DNA of 64,000 nucleotides from Streptomyces piniterrae (GTDB lineage Bacteria; Actinomycetota; Actinomycetes; Streptomycetales; Streptomycetaceae), in NCBI RefSeq assembly GCF_005048155.1, contig NZ_SUMB01000004.1, forward strand, positions 496,001 to 560,000, read 5' to 3'. Positions within the stretch are counted from its first letter, which is position 1. Every line of letters begins with the position of its first letter. The notes under the pieces are model-generated. The model searched no databases, was not told where the DNA came from, and saw only the letters and a program-made list of their open reading frames with translations. The translations under genes and the position numbers were made by a program. Below are positions 51,547-60,702 of this stretch, one piece after another.

Positions 51547-53391
51547 ATGAGCGCCATCGCCCGCAGACTCCAGCACGCCGCCTACGGTGGCCCCGAGGTA
51601 CTCGAACTGGCCGACGTTCCGCTGCCCGAGCCCGGCCCCGGCCAGGTCCGCGTCCGCATCCACGCCGCCGGCGCCAACGCCCTGGACTCCAAGAAGCGCC
51701 GTGGCCTGTTCACTCCCGGCCAGGAGGCCCCCGCCGAACCCCAGCCGCTGGGCCTGGAGATGGCCGGTGTCATCGACGCCCTCGGCCCCGGCGTCACGCA
51801 GTGGAAGACCGGCCAGCCGGTGCTGGGACGCACCGCCCAGCTGGACGCCGTCGCCACCCACGCACTGGCCGACGCCGGCAACATCGTCGCCAAGCCCGAC
51901 GCCCTCACCTTCGAGCAGGCCGCCGCACTGCCGGTCGCCGCGGAGACCGCGTACCGCACCCTGCGCGAACTCGGCCTGGGTGCCGGCCAGACCCTGCTGG
52001 TGCACGCCGCAGCCGGCGGTGTCGGCGTCATGGCCGTCCAGCTCGCCCGCGCCTGGGGCGCCACCGTCATCGGCACCGCCGGCGAGGCCAACCACCCCTT
52101 CCTCCGCGAGCTCGGCGCCATCCCGGTCACCTACGGCGACGGCCTGGCCGAACGAATAGACGCCGCGGCTCCGCAAGGCATCGACGTCGTCCTCGACGCT
52201 TCCGGACGCGGCGTCCTGCCCCTGTCGATCGAACTGACCGGGGACCCGGAGAAGGTCGTCACCATCGCCGACCTCAACGCCACCCGGCACGGCGTCCGCT
52301 TCTCCCGCGACATGCTCCCCATACCGCAGGTCATGGCCGACGTCCTGCCCATGATCGAGGACGGCCACCTGCGTATGCCCATCGAGGCGGCCTTCCCGCT
52401 GGAGCAGGCGGCCGAGGCCTACCGTCGCCTCGACGACGGCCATCTGTGCGGGAAGATCGTCATCACCACCAGAACGCCCCTCGACCCCGCGGCCCGAGCC
52501 CTGCTCGACATGACCATGCAGCCCGGCGCTCCCCAGCTGCACGAACTTCCCGCAGCCGTGGCCCGTGCGGCGATGGACGGGATGTGGGCCGACCTCGGCG
52601 GCGAACCGGCAGCGGTGGCCCGAGCCGAGGACGCGGTGGCCGACGGCGTTCCCGTCAAGCTGTACTGGCCGGAGGGCGAGGGCCCGCACCCCGTCCTGAT
52701 CTGGATCCACGGCGGCGGCTGGGTGCTGGGCAGCGCCGCCGCATCCGACGCGACGGCCCGGGATCTGTGCGGTCTCGCAGGCAACCTTGTGGTCAGCGTC
52801 GACTACCGGCTCGCGCCGGAGCACCCCTTCCCGGCAGCTGTCGAGGACGTCACGGCGGTCGCGAAGTGGGTGTCCCGGGAGATCGGAGCGCTCGGCGGCG
52901 ACACCACCAGGATGGCCGTCGGCGGCGACTCGGCCGGAGCCAACCTGAGCGCCGTACTCGCCAACGCACTGCCGGGCACCTTCGCCCAGCAGGTCCTGGT
53001 GTACCCGGCGACCGACCTCACCCACCCCTTCCCCTCGTACCACGAGAACGGCGAGGGCCTGATGCTGACCAAGGACGCGCTCGCCTGGTTCCAGGGCCAC
53101 TACCTCGACGGCACCGGCGCCGACCTGAAGGACCCACGCGTCTCGCCCCTGTACGCGGACGCCGCCACGCTGACCGCCGCCCCACCGACGCTGGTGATCA
53201 CGGCCGGATACGACCCGCTGCGCGACGAGGGCGAGGCGTATGCGCAGCGGCTGCGCGAAGCCGGTGTCGCGGTGGAGCAGGTGAGCTACGAGGGTCAGAT
53301 CCACGGGTTCTTCAGCATGCCGGCAGCCATCCCTGAGGCCCGTGAAGCCATCGAACGCGTCACCTCGGCGCTGCGGCGGGCATGGGCGTGA
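51547..53391 (+). CDS. fusion: NADPH:quinone reductase-like MDR domain with alpha/beta hydrolase (HSL-type esterase)
   Basis: 614 residues, ATG 6 bases after GAAGGA. Residues 1-~310 form an MDR reductase (VRIHAAGANALDSKKRRGLF, GLEMAGVIDALG, HAAAGGVGVMAVQLARAWG). A seam near 310-325 leads to a complete hormone-sensitive-lipase-like esterase: WIHGGGWVLGSAAAS (oxyanion HGGGW, ~389), GGDSAGANLS (nucleophile Ser ~462), TAGYDPLRDEG (Asp) and GQIHGFF (His ~590). All residues of the catalytic triad are present. It is unusual to find the two activities in one chain, suggesting sequential reduction and ester cleavage of one substrate. No internal start or stop separates them. Confidence 0.92.
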   Translation: MSAIARRLQHAAYGGPEVLELADVPLPEPGPGQVRVRIHAAGANALDSKKRRGLFTPGQEAPAEPQPLGLEMAGVIDALGPGVTQWKTGQPVLGRTAQLDAVATHALADAGNIVAKPDALTFEQAAALPVAAETAYRTLRELGLGAGQTLLVHAAAGGVGVMAVQLARAWGATVIGTAGEANHPFLRELGAIPVTYGDGLAERIDAAAPQGIDVVLDASGRGVLPLSIELTGDPEKVVTIADLNATRHGVRFSRDMLPIPQVMADVLPMIEDGHLRMPIEAAFPLEQAAEAYRRLDDGHLCGKIVITTRTPLDPAARALLDMTMQPGAPQLHELPAAVARAAMDGMWADLGGEPAAVARAEDAVADGVPVKLYWPEGEGPHPVLIWIHGGGWVLGSAAASDATARDLCGLAGNLVVSVDYRLAPEHPFPAAVEDVTAVAKWVSREIGALGGDTTRMAVGGDSAGANLSAVLANALPGTFAQQVLVYPATDLTHPFPSYHENGEGLMLTKDALAWFQGHYLDGTGADLKDPRVSPLYADAATLTAAPPTLVITAGYDPLRDEGEAYAQRLREAGVAVEQVSYEGQIHGFFSMPAAIPEAREAIERVTSALRRAWA

Positions 53392-53448
53392 CGCGGGATG
53401 ACGCGTGATGAGGTGGCATGACACTGCATGACGCTGCATAACGCTGTA

Positions 53449-53481
53449 GGACGGGCCCGGCAGATCCCGCCGGGCCCGTCC
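53449..53481 (+). terminator. strong hairpin terminator
   Basis: GGACGGGCCCGGC (53449-53461) and GCCGGGCCCGTCC (53469-53481) form a perfect 13-bp stem with a 7-base loop, ending the MarR-controlled unit. A short imperfect repeat of GCATGACRCT words precedes it (53417-53447). Confidence 0.9.
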
Positions 53482-53651
53482 CTGCCGGCCCTTCGCCCCC
53501 AGCCCGCCGGCCCCCCGAAGCCGCGAAACCGCGAAACCGCGAAAAAGAAAAGGCACCAACGCACCCACCCGAAATAGGCTGCGATTTCGAAACAGAGGAC
53601 TTCGGCCCGCGCGCACCCGCGGCCGACCGGCGGCGAACGGAACGCGGCACC

Positions 53652-54002
53652 ATGGCAACGCAGCACACCTACCGAGTGATCGTCCGCGGCAAGTGGGACG
53701 CCCTGACGGCGGAGTCCCGGGCGAAGCTGCTCGCCGAGGTGAACGACCACGGGCTGTCGCAGCTGCGGTTCACGCCGGAGGGCTCGCTCGCCTACGACGC
53801 CGCCCTGCAGTCGTTCACATACCGCTATGTCATCGTCTCGGACGCGTCGGACGGCGAGGAGATGGCGGCCGCGCTCGCCGAGGACAGGGCGGAGACCGCG
53901 CTGAAGGCGGCGGGGCTCGGCTACCGGGAGCTGCGCTCCTCGGCCACCGACATGGACACCATGAAGATCAACCGCAAGGGTCGCCAGCCGCAAGGGAGTT
54001 GA
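53652..54002 (+). CDS. DUF6204 family protein
   Basis: 116 residues. Recognised by pattern: TYRVIVRGKWDALTAESRAKLLAEVNDHG at the start, then FTPEGSLAYDAAL, FTYRYVIVSDASDGEEMAAALAEDRAETAL and TDMDTMKINRKGR near the end. Small soluble alpha/beta protein. No catalytic motif is evident and no ribosome binding site is strong. Streptomyces genomes carry several copies. Function unknown. Confidence 0.85.
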   Translation: MATQHTYRVIVRGKWDALTAESRAKLLAEVNDHGLSQLRFTPEGSLAYDAALQSFTYRYVIVSDASDGEEMAAALAEDRAETALKAAGLGYRELRSSATDMDTMKINRKGRQPQGS

Positions 54003-54333
54003 GCCGCCGCATCACACCACTGCCCGCTCCGGCGGGTTGCGGTGCAGCCCAACGAGCCCCCTGTGCGGGACCATCGAGACCCGCGACCAGTGCGTGTCCT
54101 CGCCCGGACCGTACAGCCCAAGCATCGAGGTTCCCGCGCGGACGCGGGGGCGGTGGCGTCGGCGGCGTAGTGGAGCCGGCGAGGGACGGGGAGGGGCATG
54201 ATCCCACCGAACTCGTCCAGGTCATCGGCTCCTGGATTCGCCGTCCACCGGCTTCGGGCGCACCATGGGAATGGTACGTAGGGCCGGTTTGCGAACCGAC
54301 TGACCCGGTGCACCACCAGGAGATGCGGAGATC
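54003..54333. other. intergenic, no supported gene
   Basis: 331 bp between the DUF6204 gene and the short orphan frame before the STAND ATPase. Shadow frames on both strands are arginine-rich. The stretch near 54250-54310 contains AT-richer promoter-like sequence (TGGTACGTAGG) and a GGAG-containing ribosome binding site for the frame at 54334. Confidence 0.45.
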
Positions 54334-54768
54334 ATGAGCCGCAAGGACCGGATGGGTGTGGCCGCCTTGGGCGGCCCGGACACGGCATCGATTGACGCTG
54401 CGGCCCGGGACACCCGGGCCATAAGCCGGACTGCGCCGGTCGGTTCGGACAGCGCGCGGATGTGCGCGCCGTATCCGGCCCCGGAGGCGGCGGGCGTGCG
54501 CCTCTCCCTGCTCGGTGAGTTCAGCCTTGCGGCGGGCAGGGATCTCCTACGGGTCTCCACCGGGGCGGGGCACTGGATCGCTTTCGCCGGGCCGCCTCGG
54601 AGTCAACTGCGCCTGCGTGCCCGTATCCAGCTCGCCCCTGATGTCTTGTCCGGCTTCGACCGCACTCCGGCCCTGCCCCAAATGGACACGGTCTGCCGGC
54701 TGGTGGAGGACTGGCTGCGCATTGTCCGGCTCGGCTACTCGACATCCCCAGAGGCGAGGTGGAGCTGA
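54334..54768 (+). CDS. hypothetical protein, possible regulator fragment
   Basis: 144 residues, ATG preceded by GGAGATC. Residues ~1-50 are unremarkable; a segment VRLSLLGEFSLAAGRDLLRVSTGAG (~residues 54-78) resembles the N-terminal start of SARP/AfsR-type or related activators, but the helix-turn-helix that should follow is not seen and the frame ends soon after at EARWS. It may be a truncated regulator or an unrelated small gene. It ends 17 bp before the ATPase gene and could be co-transcribed with it. Confidence 0.45.
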   Translation: MSRKDRMGVAALGGPDTASIDAAARDTRAISRTAPVGSDSARMCAPYPAPEAAGVRLSLLGEFSLAAGRDLLRVSTGAGHWIAFAGPPRSQLRLRARIQLAPDVLSGFDRTPALPQMDTVCRLVEDWLRIVRLGYSTSPEARWS

Positions 54769-54785
54769 AGGACAGGGGCTGAGAA

Positions 54786-57700
54786 ATGAGCCATGTCATA
54801 AGACACCCCAAAGGCAAGGTCAGGCCACGCAATGCGACGCGCCTGCCCCGCGCCAGACGCCTCTGGTCGCGTGGGAGTGGGGCCGCTCTGCGTTATTCCC
54901 GCATGCTACGTGTGCGCTGGGCGGCCCGTCCCGAAGTCGCTCCTGCCCGAAGATGGTGGAGGAAGCGGCCGGTAAGGACAATTCTGACCGGTGTAGCTGC
55001 GTTTATTGTCCTGGCATGGTTCGGCTTCGCCTTGTCCGCGGTGGTCCGGCGCGCGCCGTCCCCGATCCAGGAATGGTGCAAGGGCTCGGGAAACGCCTGC
55101 CAGACCGTGTACTCATCCCTCTCCCCCTTCCTGGCCCTCGGGCTGGCGGCTTCCATATTTCTGATCTTTCAATATCGGAAAGGGCGGAAGCCGATAAGTG
55201 ACGCGGCCAAGAAGAACCCGCGCAAACTGGTGCCCACGGCGGGGACGACCATCGACGAAGTGGTCGGCCGGAAGGAGCTCTGCCTGGTTATCGCGCGAGC
55301 CCTCCGCGGTCGTGACGTCCGGCGTCCCTACCTACTGGTCGGTGGCGTGGGGACCGGGAAGACCGCGGTGCTTGTGCAGTTGACGCGAATGCTGGCCAAA
55401 AAGGGCGCCGTTCCGGTCCCGATCCGGCTTCGGGACGCCGATGTGGACGGCGCCAAACTGGACTTCGGCGAGATGGCCAAGAAACGCTTCTGCGAAGAGG
55501 TGGACCGGGGAGTCCTGTCCAGGCTGCACAGCGAACGGGTATGGAGCCAACTGTGCATGGACGACAAGGCCGTAATCATCGCGGACGGCTTGGAAGAGAC
55601 CTTCTCCGAAGGTGAGAAACAGAAGGACCGGGACATCCTCATCCGACATGCGATCGGGCGGGCGGAGAAACAGAATCTCCCTCTCGTGATCGCTTCCCGT
55701 CCGCATTCCCCCCTTGAGGACAGCCAGGCCGCGATCATCGATCTCGAACCCCTCAGCGAGGAGGCGGCACTGGAATACCTGCAGAAGGGCACCCCGGACT
55801 CCAACGGACACCGTCTGGACTGGATCGTCGAAACAGCCGCCGTTACCGAGTCCCCGTTGTATTTGCAGATAGCGCACCAACTGCGGCAGCATCACCTACT
55901 GGAACACCTGACCCGCGGTAAGGAGTGGGCTCAACTCGACACCCGCTGCCACGATCGGCTGACGCTCAGGCTGCGGCTGCTCGAAACATGGCGAAAGGCC
56001 ATCATCCAGGGGCATCTCCATGGCGATCTCGCGCTGACCACCGAGGAGCGGGAACATACCGTGGAGGTCATGTCCGCTCTCGCCTGCATAGGACTTCTCC
56101 AGGACAAACTGGAGGTCAGGTTCGAGGATTTGATCGGCCCGGAGGGCGAAGGTTGCGGCCGACCGACGGAAGGCGCGTCGAGCGATCCTGGCGATTCCGC
56201 CCACCAGGAACCACCCTTTGCGGGGATCCGGAAAGCGCTCGCAGAAAAATTCAAGGACTACCCTGAAACCAACAGGAATCGGTGTATCACCCTCTTGTCC
56301 CTTTACGCCACGCAGGGCGAGCAACTCGGCTTGGTGGAGGCACATGGCGAGCGAGTCCGCTTCCCACACAGTGTCCTCCAGGCGTATCTCGGATCCGCGT
56401 ATCTCGATGCCTCCCTGCGCGGTTCTGTGAACGCTTCCCTGATGAAAGAGGCCGGTCCGGGACGGGAGCTCCTCATCGCTCTCGCCCTGCAATCCCGTAC
56501 GGCTCCCGGGGAATCGCAAGAACAAGTCGCCCAGCAACTTCTCGATGCCGCGGAGGCGCGTAATGACGCAAAGTCCTTCGAGATATACGGTGCCGCACTC
56601 CAGGTCGACAGGGCGGCAGGCGGATCGCAGCACCAGCAGATAGCAGATTCCCTCTCCCGTCGTTGGCCGGATATCAAAGCGGGTGACCGGCGAACGCTCG
56701 ACGAGGCGAAAGAGGCGCTCGTGAAGGTGTTTGGTGAGACTCTCCGGGCGATCGCCGAGGCGGGCAGTGAAGATCCTGTCCACGGCATACAGCCCGCCTA
56801 TGACCAGTTCTTCATGCTGGGCACGTTGGAGCCCTCGTACCCCATCAGGCTGGGCATCGCACAGGAGATGGGGGCAGGAGGCGACGAGGCGTTCGAGACG
56901 CTGCGCAAGAGGTTCCCCCTGCCGGAGCGGAACGCCCCCGACAGGGACGACCCGTGGGTGCAGTACGAGGAGGAATTCCGCCAGCAGCGGGACGAGGAGC
57001 GCAAAGAGCGCGAGAGACTGCTTCAACGGGTCTCTGACGGCGACGGACAGGAAGAGCGCGAGCAGTATCTCGACCACAAGAGAAGGAACGACGAGCGCCG
57101 GAGCAAGATCTGGCGGACTTTCGTCATGCGGGCCTGGCTCGTTCCCATGATGGTGGGTTCGGTCAGCGTGAAGCACCGGGGCCAGGCGGAGGAACGGCTC
57201 CGCTGCTGGATCCAGCACCTGGAGCCGGAGCATTCCTCCAGGAACCGGGCCGAGCTGCCGATCTCCCTGGAAATCGCCCTCGCACAAGGCTTCAAGAGCG
57301 CGGCCAACCGGAGGAAGCGGCACCCGAACGCATCCACCGAGGCCCGGAATTACCTGGTTGAACAGGCGGAAAACATGCTCGCTCATGCCCGCTTCTGGTA
57401 CTCGCAGCTCACGCTGATCCATGCGCTGTGTCTGTGGGAGCTGCCGGACAGAGACAAAGGTTCCACCACGGACCGCAACGCCGACATGCGAGTCAGCTCC
57501 GGAAGCGCGTCGCTCAAGGACGACCAGAAGGACTCCTCGCACCGGCCGACGGCCGACCCGGCCCAGGTGGTGGGGCGTTGGCTCGCGATGGCCGGCAGCA
57601 AGCGGGATCTGCACGCAGCCCATGTGGGCGACCGCACCCCTAAGGGGGATCGTCTGCACCCCTTCGTCGCCGAAGCAGCCGACTTCGCGACCCTGGCTCT

Positions 57701-58277
57701 GGAGACGGGGCACCCTGAACGGTTCATCTGGATCGACGAGAAGGGCACCGTGGACAAAGTGGGTTCCCGTGCCGCCGATCCCCGGGCCTACCGCAAGCAC
57801 AACCTCTGGATCCCACCATCGACGGGGTGGAGCACCCTTCACCCCCGCGCCCAGCAGCTGCTCGCCGACGTCCTTCTCCTGCTCAACCTCACGGAGCGAA
57901 CCGGACAACCCGACGAACTCGAACTTCGCCTGGAACGGGCGAACCGGTACGCCCTCCCACCCTGCATGACCAAGGACCGTGCCCCGCTGCAGCCCGGCCG
58001 TACCGTGGGCATGGCCGAGATCGCACCACCAGGAACCACCTGTCTGCCGGACTGCCCCTTCGAGCTGTGTCCTTACCCGGCGAAAGGGGAACAGCCGCGA
58101 GCCGAACTGCGCGAGACCTTCTGTCGACAGCAACAGGCGCTGCTGCGCCGGTACAGCTGGTGGAACTTCCTGTCCTGGTTGCGCCGCAAGCGGGCACCCT
58201 GGCAGGGCATGGCTCGCGCCGAACTCAGCCGTTTCTGGGAGGAGATGGCGAAGCGGTCACGTACCCGCTCATCGTGA
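54786..58277 (+). CDS. membrane-anchored STAND/NACHT-like P-loop ATPase
   Basis: 1163 residues. An N-terminal basic stretch (~1-60) precedes two membrane segments (TILTGVAAFIVLAWFGFALSA, ~64-85; FLALGLAASIFLIFQY, ~113-130). The NTPase core has Walker A GGVGTGKTAVL (~185-195), Walker B AVIIADGLEE (~262-271) and a sensor VIASRPHSP (~299), the NACHT/STAND pattern. A winged-helix-like region follows (EEREHTVEVMSALACIGLL, FPHSVLQAYLGSAYL). The C-terminal ~700 residues are helical, with a coiled coil at ~715-775 (FRQQRDEERKERERLL) and cysteines near the end (CLPDCPFELC, ~1079). No named sensor or effector domain is seen. Likely a ligand-sensing switch; an immune role is inference. Its codon usage looks less GC3-biased than the neighbours. 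Confidence 0.85.
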   Translation: MSHVIRHPKGKVRPRNATRLPRARRLWSRGSGAALRYSRMLRVRWAARPEVAPARRWWRKRPVRTILTGVAAFIVLAWFGFALSAVVRRAPSPIQEWCKGSGNACQTVYSSLSPFLALGLAASIFLIFQYRKGRKPISDAAKKNPRKLVPTAGTTIDEVVGRKELCLVIARALRGRDVRRPYLLVGGVGTGKTAVLVQLTRMLAKKGAVPVPIRLRDADVDGAKLDFGEMAKKRFCEEVDRGVLSRLHSERVWSQLCMDDKAVIIADGLEETFSEGEKQKDRDILIRHAIGRAEKQNLPLVIASRPHSPLEDSQAAIIDLEPLSEEAALEYLQKGTPDSNGHRLDWIVETAAVTESPLYLQIAHQLRQHHLLEHLTRGKEWAQLDTRCHDRLTLRLRLLETWRKAIIQGHLHGDLALTTEEREHTVEVMSALACIGLLQDKLEVRFEDLIGPEGEGCGRPTEGASSDPGDSAHQEPPFAGIRKALAEKFKDYPETNRNRCITLLSLYATQGEQLGLVEAHGERVRFPHSVLQAYLGSAYLDASLRGSVNASLMKEAGPGRELLIALALQSRTAPGESQEQVAQQLLDAAEARNDAKSFEIYGAALQVDRAAGGSQHQQIADSLSRRWPDIKAGDRRTLDEAKEALVKVFGETLRAIAEAGSEDPVHGIQPAYDQFFMLGTLEPSYPIRLGIAQEMGAGGDEAFETLRKRFPLPERNAPDRDDPWVQYEEEFRQQRDEERKERERLLQRVSDGDGQEEREQYLDHKRRNDERRSKIWRTFVMRAWLVPMMVGSVSVKHRGQAEERLRCWIQHLEPEHSSRNRAELPISLEIALAQGFKSAANRRKRHPNASTEARNYLVEQAENMLAHARFWYSQLTLIHALCLWELPDRDKGSTTDRNADMRVSSGSASLKDDQKDSSHRPTADPAQVVGRWLAMAGSKRDLHAAHVGDRTPKGDRLHPFVAEAADFATLALETGHPERFIWIDEKGTVDKVGSRAADPRAYRKHNLWIPPSTGWSTLHPRAQQLLADVLLLLNLTERTGQPDELELRLERANRYALPPCMTKDRAPLQPGRTVGMAEIAPPGTTCLPDCPFELCPYPAKGEQPRAELRETFCRQQQALLRRYSWWNFLSWLRRKRAPWQGMARAELSRFWEEMAKRSRTRSS

Positions 58278-58459
58278 TCGCTCCGTGGCGGTGACTCCCG
58301 CTTCCCGGCGGAGATTTCGCTTGCAGCGACTCGCGCGCCCTTGTTAACGTCGCCCGCGACATCTCACCGTAGGGTTCCGCCCTCGCCATTCAGCCTCCTT
58401 GTGTCCGGTGACACCAGGAAGGTGGGAGTCACACCAGATTCTGACAAGGGTGTGCGGCG

Positions 58460-59473
58460 ATGGTTGCGGTTTGGCGATCAGCAATGGCTCTGGAGGCCGT
58501 TGATCTGGTCAAGACCTACTCGGCAGGCAGGAACAAACCCCCGGTCACAGCGTTGCAGGGGCTGAGCTTCCGCGCTGCGAAGGGGACCGTCTTCGGGCTG
58601 CTCGGCCCGAACGGGGCAGGCAAGTCCACCACGGTGAAGATTCTCTCCACGCTGTCGGTCGCCGACTCGGGATCGGCGCGCGTCGCCGGCATCGACGTTG
58701 CGGCGAAGCCGGATCGGGTGCGCCAGGCGATCGGGTTCGTGGCCCAGAAGCCCGGCACGGACCCAATGGGAACCGCGACCGAGAACCTGCTGCTCGCGGG
58801 CCGCATCCACGGGATGTCCCGCCGTGACGCCAAGGCGCGGGCGGGTGAGCTCATCGACAGGTTCGGTCTGGCCGACGCCGCGAACCGGCCGGTCAGCACG
58901 TACTCGGGTGGCATGGCGCGCAAGCTGGACGTCGCGCTCGGGCTGATGCACCGCCCTCAGGTGCTCTTCCTCGACGAGCCGACGACAGGCCTCGACCCCC
59001 AGGCCCGGAGCGAGATGTGGCACGAGATCGCCGGGATGGCCACTGACGAGCAGATGACGGTGCTGCTCACCACGCACTACCTCGACGAGGCCGACCACCT
59101 CGCCGACCGGCTCGCGATCGTCGACCACGGCACCGTGGTCGCCGAGGGCACCCCGGAGGAGCTCAAGAGCGAGCTGCGCGGCGACGCGGTGCAGGTCGAG
59201 CTGGCCGAGGCCGACGGCAGAGCACGCGCGGTGCTGCAACGGGTGCCGGAACTACGCGAGATCACCATGGACGGTTGCACGGTCCGTGGCCGCACCGACG
59301 ACGGTGCTCGGGCATTGCCTCCCGTGCTCGGCGCACTTGAAGACGCCGGAATCGGCGTGACGTCGGCGACGCTCGCCCGTCCTTCGCTCGACGACGTCTA
59401 CCTCCGGCACACCGGCCACAGCCTTGAGACCGCCGGCGACGAGGACCCGAAGGGCCTGGAGGCTGCGAAGTGA
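58460..59473 (+). CDS. DrrA-type ABC exporter ATPase
   Basis: 337 residues (or 329 from the ATG at 58484). Walker A is [17 protein letters not shown] (~47-63), signature YSGGMARKLDVALGL, Walker B VLFLDEPTTGLDP, and H-loop TTHYLDEADHLADR. The C-terminal ~90 residues with the pattern ARPSLDDVYLRHTGHSLE identify the daunorubicin-resistance (DrrA) subfamily, which energises drug or lipid exporters. Its stop overlaps the permease start (GTGA). A GTGAC/GTCAC inverted repeat lies ~60 bp upstream (58408-58433) and could bind a regulator. Confidence 0.93.
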   Translation: MVAVWRSAMALEAVDLVKTYSAGRNKPPVTALQGLSFRAAKGTVFGLLGPNGAGKSTTVKILSTLSVADSGSARVAGIDVAAKPDRVRQAIGFVAQKPGTDPMGTATENLLLAGRIHGMSRRDAKARAGELIDRFGLADAANRPVSTYSGGMARKLDVALGLMHRPQVLFLDEPTTGLDPQARSEMWHEIAGMATDEQMTVLLTTHYLDEADHLADRLAIVDHGTVVAEGTPEELKSELRGDAVQVELAEADGRARAVLQRVPELREITMDGCTVRGRTDDGARALPPVLGALEDAGIGVTSATLARPSLDDVYLRHTGHSLETAGDEDPKGLEAAK

Positions 59474-60288
59474 CCACCACACAGATGGAACCCGTCGGCA
59501 CCCGTCCGCTGACCGTGATCACGCACTCCGCGTTCCTCACCGGCCGCCTGCTGCGCACACTGTGGCGGATGCCCACCTTCCTCGTCATCGGGCTCGTGCA
59601 GCCGGTGATCTGGCTGCTGTTGTTCGGGCAGCTCTTCCGCTCGGTCGTGAACCTGCCCGGATTCACGCCCGGCAGCGGCGGATTTCTGCAGTTCCTCACA
59701 CCGGGTGTGGTGATGATGACCGCGCTGTTCGCGAGCGCGTGGGCAGGGACGACCTATCTGCAGGACATCGACCGCGACGTGATGGACCGGCTGCTGACCT
59801 CCCCTGCCAGCCGAGGCGCCATGATGTGCGCGACCATGGCCTACCAGGCGATCCAGACAGTCGTCCAAAGCCTGGTCATCGTGGGCATCGCGCTGATCGC
59901 CGGCGCCCGCTTCCCCGGCGGCGTGGCCGGCGTCGGCATCACGGTCCTCGCCGCCGTGCTGCTGGCCCTCGCCTTCTCGGCACTGTCCAACGGCGTTGCC
60001 CTGCTGACCCGTCAGCAGGCGACGCTGATCGCGATTTCCCAGTTCACCACGCTGCCGCTGATGTTCCTGAGTTCTGCCGTGATGGACCTTCACCTCGCGC
60101 CGAGCTGGGTGGGTGACGTCGCCGGGTACAACCCCGTGGAATGGGCGGTCGTCGCGGCGCGGCAGGCGATGCTCGCCCACACCGACCGGGGCACGGTCGG
60201 GACCCGTCTGGGACTCCTCACCGCGGTCGTCCTTGTGATGGGCCTCCTGGCCACACGGGCATTCCGCGCCTACCGGAAGTCGACGTAG
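59470..60288 (+). CDS. ABC-2 type exporter permease (DrrB-like)
   Basis: 272 residues, GTG start inside the end of the ATPase gene. Six hydrophobic segments; the family block LQDIDRDVMDRLLTSPASRGAMMCAT and the C-terminal PVEWAVVAARQAML are typical of ABC-2 permeases of the DrrB group. It pairs with the ATPase to export a hydrophobic compound, perhaps a drug or antibiotic. Convergent with the VOC gene 9 bp away. Confidence 0.93.
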   Translation: MTTTQMEPVGTRPLTVITHSAFLTGRLLRTLWRMPTFLVIGLVQPVIWLLLFGQLFRSVVNLPGFTPGSGGFLQFLTPGVVMMTALFASAWAGTTYLQDIDRDVMDRLLTSPASRGAMMCATMAYQAIQTVVQSLVIVGIALIAGARFPGGVAGVGITVLAAVLLALAFSALSNGVALLTRQQATLIAISQFTTLPLMFLSSAVMDLHLAPSWVGDVAGYNPVEWAVVAARQAMLAHTDRGTVGTRLGLLTAVVLVMGLLATRAFRAYRKST

Positions 60289-60297
60289 GAGAGGCAG

Positions 60298-60672
60298 CTA
60301 CGCGGCGGGTCCCGGCTCGTTGAATCGCAGCTGGTTGCCGAAAGGGTCGGTGAGGGTGAGGCAGGTGCCGATCTCGTCGTGCTCCAGGCCGGGCCGCAGA
60401 GAGGGGTAGTCCTTGGCGGCCAGCTCGGCGTGCAGCTCGCGGACCCCGGTCAGCTCCGTGTAGAGGGTTGAGCCGGGGGTCGCGTCGCCGTGGTGCTCCG
60501 ACAGGTGGAGCACCAGGTCGCCGCGCGAGACCTGGGTGTAGAGCGGCATACCGGGCTCGAAGCGGTGCTCCCAGTCGACGGTGCAGCCGAGGTAGCCGAC
60601 GTAGAACTCATGGGCCTTGGCCACGTCGAAGATCCGGAAGACCGGCACGGTACGGCGGAAGACGATGTCCAT
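60298..60672 (-). CDS. VOC-family (bleomycin-resistance/glyoxalase-like) protein
   Basis: 124 residues: VPVFRIFDVAKAHEFYVGYLGCTVDWEHRF, then VLHLSEHHGDATPG and LTLTDPFGNQLRFNEPG. The GDATPG loop and DPFGN ending are typical of bleomycin-binding and related VOC dimers. It may bind a drug or a small acid without catalysis. It follows the acetyltransferase gene on the same strand after 30 bp, so the two are probably co-transcribed. Confidence 0.9.
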   Translation of the reverse strand: MDIVFRRTVPVFRIFDVAKAHEFYVGYLGCTVDWEHRFEPGMPLYTQVSRGDLVLHLSEHHGDATPGSTLYTELTGVRELHAELAAKDYPSLRPGLEHDEIGTCLTLTDPFGNQLRFNEPGPAA

Positions 60673-60702
60673 ACGGGAAAGGGAACCACGCCGGCGATCC
60701 GG

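Noticed and set aside
51226..53658. 810-codon open frame on the minus strand
   Set aside because: It lies antisense to the ene-reductase end and the fusion gene, whose motifs are unmistakable; the frame has Gly/Ala/Arg-rich composition without motifs.
55896..58133. 745-codon open frame on the minus strand under the STAND ATPase gene
   Set aside because: Mirror of the coding frame; no family resemblance, and the plus-strand protein has clear Walker motifs.
54786..58277. assignment of the large ATPase to a named Avs defence family
   Set aside because: The P-loop pattern fits STAND/NACHT in general, but no diagnostic effector or sensor domain is visible by eye.
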